Below are positions 1 through 10,166 of a stretch of DNA of 64,000 bases, one piece after another. Each line of letters opens with the position of its first letter. Position 1 is the first letter of the stretch. The position numbers and the translations under genes are program-made. The notes under the pieces were generated by a model. It saw nothing but the letters and a program-made list of their open reading frames with translations. It searched no databases and had not been told where the DNA came from. The stretch comes from Prorocentrum cordatum (Eukaryota > Sar > Dinophyceae > Prorocentrales > Prorocentraceae), in NCBI GenBank assembly GCA_963575745.1, contig CAUYUJ010016361.1:83501-147500 (forward strand), in the 5' to 3' direction.

Positions 1-287
1 CAGGCTGAGGGAACGTCGAGCCCCTCACGGCCGAACTCCACTCCTGCAGGCGGGCAGGAGAGGTTCACCAGCGGCACGGGGCACGCTGGCGTGGGGCAGG
101 CCAGCGCTGGGCAGACCTGGATGGGGCACGTGACGTTCGCGGGCGGGCACGCCAGCGAGACAGCGGGGCACTGCGGCACCGCCGAGAGGAGGGACTGTCG
201 CAGCGCCAGCAGCTCGATAGCGCGGATCCCTGCGGACTGGAAGGTCTCGATGAGGGCAGACTGAGCCCCCATCAGGGAAAACCTCTC
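1..287 (-). CDS. Partial internal exon, Cys/Pro-rich protein
   Basis: The minus strand is open from 287 to the window edge and reads ERFSLMGAQSALIETFQ, then an alternating Cys-Pro pattern (VPQCPAVSLACPP, NVTCPIQVCPALACP). A T6 tract followed by CCAG at 288-290 (minus strand) looks like a 3' splice site, and the frame is open straight through it, so this is probably an internal exon. There is an in-frame ATG at 272-270, but it lies inside the exon. The upstream DNA is a minisatellite, which would lie in the intron. I do not recognise the family; regularly spaced Cys-Pro pairs suggest an extracellular or metal-binding spacer, but this is only inference. The rest of the gene is outside the window. 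Confidence 0.4.
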
Positions 288-369
288 CTGGAAAAAACTC
301 GAGCATAAGTACAACATACGGCACTGAACGCAGCAACATATCATTAATGTGCAAGCACAACGCATATAC

Positions 370-665
370 ACAACAGTGGTGCTTGCTGTGTTGCACACGG
401 TTGCTGTGGTGCACGCAGGCGCCGTGGTACTCACACGCACTGCAGTGCACGCAGGCATTGTGGCGTACACTGGTGCTGTGTTGCACAAGAGGCTGTGGTG
501 TACGCAGGCGCTGTGGTGTAGACAAGAGCTGTTGTGCCCGCAGGCACGGTGGCGCAAACTGACGCTGTGTTGCACGCGGCTGCTGTTATATACATCGGCG
601 GTGTGATGTACACAAGCGCTGTGGTGCACGCAGGCACTGTGGTGTACACAAGCGTTGTGGTGCAG
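370..665. repeat. 18-bp degenerate minisatellite
   Basis: About 16 tandem units of 18 bp, alternating between GCTGTGGTGCACGCAGGC-like and GCTGTGGTGTACACAAGC-like forms. Because 18 is a multiple of three, several frames stay open in both strands and give spurious Cys/Thr/Val-rich ORFs. It lies just upstream of the exon at 1-287 on the minus strand, so it is probably intronic. Confidence 0.75.
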
Positions 666-671
666 ATCGCC

Positions 672-1876
672 ACCTACATGCTGGTGCGACCCGTCTTCCG
701 TCATTCCTAAGCATTCCCAGACGCCGCCGGCGCAAAACGTGACGTCATCCACCCCCTCCCCCACCAAATGATTGACGCCATCGGCCCGGAATAAAAAAAC
801 AGGCTCCAGCCGCGTCCGCGCGCACGACGACGATGAGCGACGAGCGACGAGCGACGACGCCGAGGCCGAGGCCGAGGCCGACGACGACGACTGCGGACCA
901 GACTCCTATGCGGATTCCGCGGGTTCCTTCGCGGACACCTACGCGGATCCCAATGCGCACGGCGGCAGCGCCCAGAGCGCATTGGGGGGGGGGAGCGTTA
1001 CGTCATAGGGGGGGGGGAGCGGGGGCCATGACGCCCGTCATGCCCCAAACAATAAAGAAACGGGCTCGAGGGCAGCCTGAAGGGCGCAGCGACGCGGCAG
1101 CGACACGACACCAGACCGAACCCAATCGACCGAACGCAACCAACCGCGACGCATCCCCGAACCGACCGAACCGCGAACACCGTGGGGAGGACCACGGCTG
1201 GAGCGACAAAAAAAGGCATAGACATAAATGTTCGGCGCTCCGCGTGGATCGCTTGCATCTGCCCGGCGGCTCTTGGAAGAAACATAACCAATAATCCACA
1301 AATGCTCAGAAACACGTAATGACAAACAATAGAAAATCGTTCCCAGGCTGTTTTCTGCCTATTTTGGAATATGCCCCATGTAGAGGGACATGCCCGACCC
1401 ACGGTGCCCAGACGAAAAGTGTCCACGCCGACGGCGCGAAGACGATCAGGCATGACGGCAACGACAATTGCAACGTACATATGGCTCGACCCCCCTGACC
1501 CCGAATCCAAAGTTGAAGTGTCCATGTTGTGCCCCCCGCGCGTCGCCTCGCATCCAACCCGGTCAACTTTGGGTTGGGGGGGCGGGGGCTATCGATATTT
1601 GTTCGACGCATTTCGATGTCGTACCATCTCGGCGCGATGGGTGTGGACACGTTTTGTCCGCCCACCGTACTGCCTGCGCCGCACCACGCCGCCGACGCGC
1701 CGAACGCCGCAGCAGAGGGCACTGCGGACCCACAGAGGCCCGGGCCACGCACGGCACCGACGACGAGGGCCCCAGCTCGCCGAGGCCGCCGCCCGCGGCG
1801 CGGGGTGCCCGCGCAGAGGCGGCCTCGGCACGCCCGCGCCGAGGTCGGGCCCGAGCCGCTGGAGGCCGACCCGGAC
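672..1876. other. Intergenic, no supported gene
   Basis: No ORF here has convincing coding character. It contains a short GACGAC/GCCGAG-rich stretch at 829-890, G-runs at 985-1,018, and the sequence ACCGAAC/ACCGACC repeated around 1,118-1,170. Near 1,360-1,396 is an end fragment of the MITE-2 family described below (TGTAGAGGGACATGCCCGAC). Confidence 0.5.
1360..1396 (+). repeat. MITE-2 terminal fragment
   Basis: The string TGTAGAGGGACATGCCCGAC matches the right terminal inverted repeat of the MITE-2 copies at 15,579-15,735 and 56,732-57,725. The preceding 40 bp (ATAGAAAATCGTTCCC through TGCCTATTTTGG) also resembles 56,800-56,850. The left end is not visible nearby, so this is a truncated copy. 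Confidence 0.5.
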
Positions 1877-1877
1877 A

Positions 1878-1966
1878 TGGACGGTCTCCCCCAGGGCCGT
1901 AGGCGACCCGAGGAGGGGAGGGCGAGGAGAGGGAGGAGGAGGAGGAGGAGGAGGAGGAGGAGGAGG
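1878..1966 (+). repeat. Left half of GGA foldback element
   Basis: TGGACGGTCTCCCCC, then CCGTAGGCGACCCGAGG and a (GGA)n tract. This is the same order as the left end of the complete foldback element at 22,038-22,347. The right inverted repeat is missing. Confidence 0.55.
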
Positions 1967-2033
1967 TAATATAAGATAAGACGAAGGCGGACGGCGTCCA
2001 AGATACCGACCGCGAGGATAAAAACAAAACAAA

Positions 2034-4418
2034 TTAAACCAACTCCTCCTCCTCCTCCTCGGCGCGACGGGCGGCCTCCTGCCCCCAGAATGGGAGCGAG
2101 TCCACCGTGAGGCCGAAGCGGGCGAGGAGTGGCCCACGCCCCATTGGCACCTGCCAAGGTGGTCCCCTGGGGAAAACGGCTCTGGCGGCAGGCACCGACG
2201 CGCGCGCCCGGGGACGGTCGAGAATCGCCCGAGCCAAGCCCAGGAGATCACCAGGGACGGGGCGCTCGAGACAACTCACACTCCAGCCGCTGTATTTGGT
2301 CAACCACCTGGGAAAAAGCCCCGCGAGCAACCTTGAGCGCTGCTGCTTGAGCCCCTTCCCCGCATTGTGACCATGACACACGCGATCGGCGAGCTCCCTG
2401 ACCCCGCCCCACGCGTAAGCACCACACGACATACAACAAATCATACGCGGGGCGGAGACAATGGAGGCTCCCGTCTGATCAGAGACATGGCACACTCGCA
2501 AATTATGCTGAGACAACCTCATCAAAATTGCAAGCTCAGGATCACACGGCCCCGAATTAGCCACGGCTGAGAGCACGGCTCTGAAACGCACAGCAACGGG
2601 GGAGATGGGGCGCTCAAGGGGGCGGCCCTGGCGAGGGCCCAAACCAGGCTCCAGGCGCTTTCAGGCAAGCCCTCCGAGTCCTCCCACCCCCGCTCCCGCA
2701 TAAGAAGCCCCTGCCGCCCAACCCACTGGCCCAACTCCCGCCCCAAGAGTCGTAAACCAGCGATTTCACGAGCGGCCTGATCGACCGAGGGGTGCTTGCC
2801 CGCCCCTCTCTTCGCGAGGGCGTCGGCAATGGCGTTAGCCTTACGCTCCCAACGAGTGGTGACTCCTCGCTCCACGTCCGCCGCCGTGCAGTGGGCCTTC
2901 GTTGTGTGGACAACCAGCCCATCCTCGAAAGCCGAGTGCACAGAGGTCCACATGTGAGCCCGGCCACAACGGGCACTCGTGGAGCGAACTCTCGACCGAG
3001 CACAAGAGATCGTAGCTGCACAATCGGTCCACACACCCTCGGGGGACAATGCAATCTGGCCGAGCATCTGATACGCATAATCCTCGCCATCCTTGGCGAG
3101 CTGGAGGGGGGCAACATCCCGCGGGACGGGGCCGAAAGCTCCAGAGATCATGGCACCAGTGTCATCGACCGAGATCACCGCCCACCCCGCTCTTCTTAGG
3201 AGCGGGTCCGAGGGGAAAAGGGCAGAGCCGTCGGTAAAAAAGTTTACCAGTTAACAGGCCTCCCTCTGGCCTCCGAATCCAGAAGACCTGGCAATTTTCG
3301 GACCCGAGAGGCGGAGGGACCAGCTCCCTGGGAGACGGGAAAATGCCCGAAGCAAAAAATTCCCCAGGGTCACCCAGCTGTCGAATTAGCTTGGCTGCAG
3401 CTAACGCTTCATCCGACAAGTAATGAGAGCGATCAGCAGCCCAAGCATCACAAACAAATCTACGGTGGAACGTGGTCCCTGGGGCCCCCATGCACAGCCT
3501 GCAAAGGTTGCACGACGCCATGCCGCGCCGCTGCAGTCGGTCCTGGGTCCAATGAGTCCCCGAGACCGCGGCCCTGAGAGAATTCCTATGGGCCCTGGCC
3601 CAGGAATCGGTTTTCCTGGCGAACAAGAAGTCCAGCGGCTGCCAGAACACAGGTCGACACCGCGACGACGAACCGACACGAGCCTCGAGGGCACGAAAAT
3701 CCGACATCTCCCTGGCAGCCTGCTGGGCAAGAGTGGCAACAACCGACGGCGAGAGCCTGAGCAAGTCTATCTGCTCACCCGTCGAGAGAACAATGAGGCG
3801 CGCCGATCTCGCTTCCCATCCCAGATCCCCACAAGCCAGCACAAACACGTGAGCAGGGGACGTCGCCCTCGACCACGGGCGACTGGTGGTGGCAAGCGAT
3901 CGAACAGCGTCCTCAAAAACTGCCTGCAGGATCGTTATGCTGGGGAGTCCGTCCCAAACAGCCCGAGCCCACTCGAACACTACCTGCTTGAAATACAAAG
4001 GAACGGGGTCCATGGTTTTACCCTGCTTAAACGTGCGGAGTTTTAAACCCACAGACGCCCCCTTCTTCGCAGGAGCCAGAGACAAGAGGGCCTGAGAGCG
4101 GATCCTTTTCAACTGCGACCAAGGAAGCCCCCTCACCGAAGCCCCCCACAACGCCGAGGCCTGAGGACCCGCTCTCTGGATGTGCCCCACAAAGGCCCCA
4201 GCGCGCCTCAAAGATCGGAGACGCGTCGACCTACGAATGCAAGTCCTAACTCTGGCGGAGGCAATGGGGGCCAACCTAGAAGAGCTCACCTGCCAATCAG
4301 TCCCCAGACTCCGAATCGCAGCCTTTCTCTGGAATGACGCCTTCCACGCACTGGCCAGTCCCTCAGCAACCCCTTTCGACGATGCAAGAACCTGTGATTT
4401 TTTTCTCCGACAGCACAA
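2034..4418 (-). pseudogene. LINE-1 ORF2, thumb, Cys knuckle, RNase H and C-terminal tail
   Basis: This continues ORF2 after the 4,398-4,404 break (LSEKKSQVLASSKG if one base is discounted). It includes the thumb, the knuckle CNLCRLCMGAPGTTFHRR, and then LLTGKLF, where the A6 run at 3,236-3,241 breaks the frame. Resuming one base over gives FTDGSALFPSDPLLRRAGW, WTDCAATIS and WERKANAIADALAKRGAG, a ribonuclease H domain with the first and third acidic residues visible. The frame shifts again near 2,522-2,642 into a Cys-rich tail (CMSCGAYAWGGVRELADRVC). Two of the three breaks sit in homopolymers, so sequencing error and real decay cannot be told apart. Confidence 0.75.
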
Positions 4419-7370
4419 GACGCAGCCTGCGCAAACCGGCGATCAACTTGCTCCCGACGCCGCCCAACACCCTGACGACGTGGAGGCTCGTGCCGACGAT
4501 CTGCACACTGATGTCGTCGATCACATTCCTCACCATCGCCGACGGGTGCTCGCTCTCGACCGTGGTGAGCAGGCGGAACAGCAGGACTCTCGCCAGGCAC
4601 GTCGCGAGCGAGCAGCCCGCCAGCACCGTGCCCGAGGCGTGGAAGACAACGGAGACGCAGCCGTTGCAGGACACCGCGCGCGGCCCCGAGTAGAGCGAGC
4701 AAGCCGCTCTACAGAGCCTGGTCGAGAACTTCACAGCCTCCGCCTCTGCAAACAAAATCGCGTGACATATACGCTCGTAGAGCTTGTCTAAGTCCGTGGC
4801 CAAAGTAGCTGACTGCATGCCCTTACTGCGCGCGTAGTGCGCCATTGTCTGGTGCACCCAGCCAGCTCTGTCGCATTCGCGATCACGCACTCCCCAGAAG
4901 ACTCCAGCTGCGTGCTGGCCCTCCCAGAGCTTGGCCTCATCACGCCGCACCTTGCCCCAGACGCGCAGGATGGAGCAGATGAGGGCGATCGGCCTTACTC
5001 CCGAGCCGTCGGGCTTGCCCAAGAAGACCATCAGCGTCGGCCATCTGGCCGATAACTGCGGATCGGCCTCCCGCAGCACCATGAGGTCCACGAGCCTCTC
5101 CATGAAGTCGTCGTCGAGCAGGTCGAAGGAGCGCGGGTTCACGCAGTCCACCCCGCAGCCCACCTGGTGAGGAAAGGAGCGGCAGACCGCACGAACGCGC
5201 TCAGCAGTCGGCCTGACCAACACATCAGCCTGCGCGACTGCAGCCTGGATCTGTGAGATGCTCTCCTTGGCGTCTCCCCAGTACTGCAGCCACTCCGCGT
5301 GCATGGCCTGCACGGCCGCGTCCCCTTGCAGCGCCCAGCCCTCAGGAGCCGCGGGCCCCGTCACCTGCGGCTGGTCCTTCAGGTGCCTGTGAGCACGACG
5401 GTCACCAGCTTTCACCGCCGACTGGGCCCACTCTCTCCACTCCTGCAGCTGCTCCTTGGCCGCCGACTGGGGCGCCTCCAGCGCCGCATTGTGAACATTG
5501 GACGCCAGGGTAGCCAGGTCCTCCCCACCAGCTTCAGCAACGCTGCGCAGTGAGCGCAGGTCGAACTCTATGGACTTGACCCCCGTCAGCGTCGACAGGT
5601 CGAGGTGGTCAAGCTCCTCCAGCAGGCGAAGACGGGCATCGCCACGGACACGGCACCTGCGACTCTGCTGCCTTCCGACCTGGCCCCTGAGACGCTCCCC
5701 TGGTTTAAGGCCTGGGCCACCTTCACGGCCCAGGGGGTCTGCAGGAGCCAGGTCTGTCGACGAGTGGGCCTCAGCTCCAGCCGATCGGACCTCGCAGACA
5801 GGCACAGGCCTCCCCCACTCATGAGGGTAATCCGCGAAGCCCCTCTCAGCCTTCTCAGCAGAGCCCACATGGGATGGCATCTGAGAAGAAGAAGACGCCG
5901 ACACCGACGAACAGGCAGCAGCAGCAGCCAGCGGCGTCGGCCCAGAGCGCGGCGACGTGTAGTCGGGCAGGACAAAGCCCATGGACCCCAAGGAAAGCGT
6001 CTGACCCTTGGTGCTGAACCCTTCGGCACTGGAAGCAACAGGCTGCGCCCCAGTGTGCGTCTCACGACGATCGCAGCCTCCACCTGAACGAGCAGGTCCG
6101 CCGATTGCTTCCATGTCCGAGGTAGCAGCTGTCCTCGGTGGTCCAGTGTGCGGCGACGTGTAGTCAGGCAGCGCAAAGCCCATGGACTCCAAGGAGGTCG
6201 GCTGCACAGCAGCCGCTTCGCTCGCACCAACGGTGTCGTCCTGGAGTGCCTGGAACCTGGGCAAGATGGCATCGAGCGACCTCCAGGCTCTCATCTTGTC
6301 CCCACTGCCAGACACAGCCGCCTTCTCAATAGAAACAGACAGAGGCACCTGCCGACGCTCGAACCCGTCAGCTCTGCCAATGAAGCCTTTCTGCCCAGCT
6401 CCGACGATGTCGAACTGGTTGCACAACTCCAGCTCCATGTTGCTCAACCACTGGCACCACGCATCCTCCAGCTGAACCCCTGCGAGCACCCCTGCAGGCC
6501 AGGGCCAACAATGCCCGGCAAGCTTCCGCAAAGGCCCCGTCCGCAAAGCAGTGGGGAAGGGCTTCCATGTTCTGCGAACGTGGAGCGGGATGTTCAGCGT
6601 GGGGCCCTTGAGCTGCATGGCAACCGCGACGTGAGGCGACGAAGGGGCACCGTATATCGGGCGAACATCACTGACGAAGTTGGCCAACCCCTGACTCACA
6701 ATGTAGTAGTCGATCGTGGACCCCGACTTGGACGCGAAGCAAGTAGGACCACTTGGGGCCACGATCGTGCCTTTCAGGAGCTCCACCCACTTGCACAACT
6801 TGAGATCATCTGGCGGCAAGTTGAAGTCCCCTGCAAGAATCCACGGTGACCTGGAACGGCGCAGAAAGACTCCCAAGGCCTCCAGCAACTCCCAGGTGAA
6901 CACCTTGTCGGACGCGTCCACAAACCCGTAGACAGAGCCCAGCAGCAGGCCACGAGGGAAGGCCATGCTAGCCCGAAACAGCTTCAGCCTCGAGAAATAG
7001 ACGGCCTGGACGCCGAGATGCTTGAGGCTCAAACCTGCGAAAGCGATGTGTGACGAAACTGCCGTCAGCACTCCACCTGACGACTCAGTGGCAAGCTCTC
7101 CCGTGGAACGCGCCCTGCCAAAGGCCCCGTGATAACCACGAGCTCGGAGCCAACCTGCTGCACTGCGAACTTTGGTGAGATCTTTCAACCGATGTTCCTG
7201 ACCAAAACACACATGGGGCCGAGCGTCGACCCCCCAACTTCTCTGCCAGTCCAAGCAGCCCTGGAACGAGCTCCAGGCATTCGTGTTGACAGTCCACAGC
7301 CTCCACAGCTGCTGAACACGCTGTGGCCTGGCCACCTTGCTAAAGCCCCTGCCTGCGCCGCTAGACCCCA
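4363..7370 (-). pseudogene. LINE-1 ORF2, endonuclease and reverse transcriptase part
   Basis: The frame carries an exonuclease-endonuclease-phosphatase domain: TVNTNAWSSF at the start, GQEHRL, WILAGDFNLPP (6,810-6,842), GSTIDYYIVS (about 6,700-6,722) and SSPHVAV. After a linker come RT blocks: GSGVRPIAL, LATDLDKLYERI with the motif-A Asp (4,769-4,805), AGCSLATCLARVL as motif B, and VIDDISVQ as the motif-C Asp pair (4,501-4,529). The catalytic residues are all present. The same frame is open upstream to 8,487, but there it is an Arg/Ser-rich shadow of ORF1. The frame ends at 4,363 only because of the T7 run at 4,398-4,404; the biological product continues in the next entry. The linker holds a duplicated module (SMGFALPDYTSP and SMGFVLPDYTSP). 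Confidence 0.85.
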
Positions 7371-8479
7371 AGGGCCTCCTGGGCGTGACGCAGCTGCCGC
7401 TTGGCGGCTGCCTGGGCTTCAGCTCCTTCAGCAGCTCGAAGGGCTTCTGCAGCGGCTCGGAACGCCTCCGCTCGAGCCTCGAAGTCGCCCCCATTGAGCT
7501 GCCCCATGTCGATGTCGTCGCCCCCTGCGGCCACATCGCCCCCAGGAGGCTCAGCAGCAGCAGGATGAGCATTGACGGACCCCCCTTGCGAGGGCCGCCC
7601 GAGCTTCGCGAGGATAATCGGCTTGAGTATCTCCCACTTGTCAGAACCGAGGAAGGCCTGCACTTCAGGATCCTGTGTCTCCTCGGGCTTGATCTCCAGC
7701 TTGACCGTGACCGACGGCTTCGGCTCCACATCGGACTGAGCAATGAGAGCAGCCGTCCGCTTGTACTCCGCATCGAGCTTATCAATCTCGAGCTTCTTCG
7801 CCTCCAGCTGCAGCCTGCGCTCGTCGAGCGCCTCTTGCAGCTTCTGCATCTGCGAGGCCTTCTCCTCAATCTCGGCCTCCATCTTTGCACGGGCCAGGCG
7901 GGCCTTGTGCAAGTCCTGGGCCGCCCTGCGATGAGCAATCGCTGGCGCGCGCAGCGCCTTCTGCTGCTCACGAATGTTCTTAATCTTCTCGATCGTCGCC
8001 GCTCGAATGGGATCCTCATCGGGCCCAGGAAGACTCTTGAGCACCGACTCGCACTGCCCGAGCAGCGCGGCGAGCTTCTCACGCTTGACCTTCTCGTCAT
8101 CAGACTCGAGCAACGGGCCCAGGTCCAGCGTCTTAGAAGGCTGGGCCCACGGAGCCAAGGTCGGGCTGGCAGCAGGCGGCGGCCCCCCCTTGCTGCAGAA
8201 CGACCTGATGAGCTTATCCATCTCCGCGAGCCTCTTACTGGTGTCATCCTTATCTTTGTTCTTCGGTGGTGACGCCGCCGACTGACCAGATGACAAGGCA
8301 GCGACAGCAGCCCTGTGTGCCTTCCAGGCCTCGTTCCTGGTCCGAAGCGGCGCCTCATTCCCGCACTGGCAGCGAATGCGAGATGCCCAGTTCGCCGCCG
8401 CTGAGCACCTCCCGCACGCCCAAAAGGGCCGCCGCGGCCCACGGAGCACCGTGGGAGTGGGCGGCGGCTCGGGCGCCAT
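7361..8479 (-). CDS. LINE-1 ORF1-like protein (zinc ribbon + coiled coil)
   Basis: 373 aa from the ATG at 8,479 (MAPEPPPTPTVL); the frame is open 38 codons further upstream, but that part is less protein-like. Near the N-terminus a CxxC...CxCG pair (FWACGRCSAAANWASRIRC, then QCGNEAP) looks like a zinc ribbon. Residues of roughly 110-230 are charged, with heptad-like spacing (KVKREKLAALLGQ, IEKIKNIREQQKAL, then a long Glu/Lys/Leu run), and are predicted by eye to form coiled coil. The C-terminus is Ala/Glu-rich and stops at 7,361. ORF1 proteins of LINEs typically bind RNA and trimerise through coiled coils; assigning that role here is inference from position and layout. The following EN/RT frame overlaps or directly follows in another frame, so expression of ORF2 may need reinitiation or frameshifting. 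Confidence 0.6.
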   Translation of the reverse strand: MAPEPPPTPTVLRGPRRPFWACGRCSAAANWASRIRCQCGNEAPLRTRNEAWKAHRAAVAALSSGQSAASPPKNKDKDDTSKRLAEMDKLIRSFCSKGGPPPAASPTLAPWAQPSKTLDLGPLLESDDEKVKREKLAALLGQCESVLKSLPGPDEDPIRAATIEKIKNIREQQKALRAPAIAHRRAAQDLHKARLARAKMEAEIEEKASQMQKLQEALDERRLQLEAKKLEIDKLDAEYKRTAALIAQSDVEPKPSVTVKLEIKPEETQDPEVQAFLGSDKWEILKPIILAKLGRPSQGGSVNAHPAAAEPPGGDVAAGGDDIDMGQLNGGDFEARAEAFRAAAEALRAAEGAEAQAAAKRQLRHAQEALGV

Positions 8480-8613
8480 CGCTGCACCTTCCTCGTTGTG
8501 AATCACTGCGCTCCCTGGGAGCAATCGCACACGAACGAGCCAAGTTAGCTCGCTGCAGCGGCGCCGTTCTGAAGACAGCTGCAGCGAGCCCAAAACACCT
8601 GGGCCAGAACGGC

Positions 8614-8817
8614 TGAGGAGGAGGAGGAGGAGGAGGAGGAGGAGGAGGAGGAGGAGGAGGAGGAGGAGGAGGAGGAGGAGGGGGAGGAGGAGGAGGAGGA
8701 GGAGGAGGAGGAGGAGGAGAGGAGGAGGAGGGGGGAGGGGGAGGGGGAGGAGGAGGAGGAGGAGGAGGAGGAGGAGGAGGAGGAGGAGGAGGGGAAGGAG
8801 GAGGAGGGGGGGAGAGT
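8614..8817. repeat. (GGA)n microsatellite
   Basis: About 200 bp of nearly pure GGA triplets with a few G-rich interruptions, ending in GGGGGAGAG and a T-run. It produces long Pro- or Ser-only ORFs on the minus strand that are not genes. It sits between LINE-1 and LINE-2. Confidence 0.95.
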
Positions 8818-8966
8818 TTTTTTCTGCCGTGGACCACTGCCAGGCAAGATCACGAAGCGATTGCCGGACAGGGGGAAATGAACAGACTATACATAAATTG
8901 GGGCATCGACAGTGCTACCCCAATCAAAGCATTTCCTCTTTGGAAGTTTACCTTGCCTCCGCCTCC

Positions 8967-10109
8967 CTAGCGCCTCACAGTTATATGCCGTGAGGGTCGC
9001 TGGGCCCCGAAGAGCGACTTGGCACTCCATGCGCGAATCGCGGGTTTCGCCTCCGCCCAACATCCACGCAGCCCGCAAAAGGTGAAGCGGCCTTTGCTCC
9101 ATGCGGCGCGGCTGCGATGCACTCTGCGTCCGTGGGCGACAAAACGTCGAGGGGGGTCGGCCAGTCCAAACCTGCGCCAAAGATCGTCGTGGATTGGTGC
9201 TTTGCCGGCCTGCGAACCCACCGCTCGTCGCCCTCGAGGCCGCCTTTGACGCTCAGGCGCGGGAGGGGCAGATTGCAAGCGGGCCGCAAACTGTGAACGA
9301 ACAGTGCGGAAAAAAAACAGGCGAGCAGCGGATTGAGCCAGCTTGCTGCAAGCTGTGCATCTCCATATGTCCTTCGCCACTGGCTCGAAATTGTGGCTGG
9401 GGGCGCCGAAACGTGCAACTGCAATCCTGCGCCGGCGCGCCACTCGCGGGAGCTGAAAACGATGCAACATGCACTCTAGGTTCTTGAACCCTCTAGCTCG
9501 TTCCAAAATTATGGAAACACTGCGGCGCAGAATGCGGCAAGCCAAGATTTCAAAGTCAACTACTTCGCGGACTACCTCGGTTGGGATCTGAGCGTTCGCC
9601 GAATGCGCCGTGGCAAGAGCAGCCGCAATCGCATTAATGATAATATGATGTGGATTCAGAGACGTCGCAAAACGAGCAAACTTAGCAGAATCCTCGGCAC
9701 AATGACTTGGCATGTACACGAATTCAAACAAGCCTGTCCGTAAGTCAGTCATCGGCCAGAGCTCCCACCACAAGCCAGCTCTCTGCAACCGAAGGGTGTG
9801 GTGACGTCCCTTATGAAAGGCCTTCTGGTGACTGATGTGGTCGGTGACAACCGTCACATGGTGATCACATGCTACGCGACGCACAACCTCTACAATAACG
9901 ACCAACTCGGCGCGCGGCACCGTCTGTTGCAGACTATCCAGAACTCCGTGCGCCCCGCTACCCCAGTCAAGATCAAGATCAACGCGAAAGTGCGCGTACC
10001 CGGAAATAACCCGTCGCAACATGGGATCGGTAGCAAACGGGCCTCTGGAACCGTCAGCACCGTACGTCCCCCCAGGAAGAGGGCCGTCATGGCATCGGAA
10101 AAACTCCAA
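8967..10109 (-). pseudogene. LINE-2 RNase H domain and C-terminal tail
   Basis: An open frame of 380 codons starts with YGADGSRG (first RNase H Asp) and continues with RAELVVIVEVV, VTVVTDHISHQKAF and VYMPSHCAEDSAKFA, in the order expected for a ribonuclease H fold. It is followed by a CxxC segment (WRCTACSKLAQSAARLFFF), equivalent in position to the Cys-rich tail of LINE-1, and a basic C-terminus. The frame is intact here, but it is only the 3' part of the element. Confidence 0.65.
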
Positions 10110-10166
10110 GGCCCGATCCTCCGGAAATCCTGAAAGACGAAGCCACCCGATCGGAATGAGACCACC

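Larger units (their letters stand above)
2034..8593 (-). mobile_element. LINE-1: APE/RT/RNase H non-LTR retrotransposon, near full length
   Basis: Read on the minus strand, the order is: zinc-ribbon and coiled-coil ORF1-like protein (8,479-7,361), AP-endonuclease (about 7,310-6,560), a long linker, reverse transcriptase (about 5,060-4,400), a Cys/His knuckle (about 3,500), RNase H (3,236-2,760), and a C-terminal Cys-rich tail ending in poly-Glu encoded by a GGA tract (to 2,034). No LTRs are seen. Frame breaks are single-base: a T7 run at 4,398-4,404, an A6 run at 3,236-3,241, and one more between 2,522 and 2,642. A (GGA)n tract at 8,614-8,817 abuts the 5' side. The exact ends and any target duplication could not be fixed. 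Confidence 0.85.

Noticed and set aside
7400-8487. N-terminal third of the 1,374-codon minus ORF
   Set aside because: It is an Arg/Ser-rich shadow of the ORF1 frame; the true EN/RT product begins near 7,370.
8355-8853. Pro-rich and Ser-rich ORFs
   Set aside because: They are translations of the (GGA)n tract on the opposite strand.
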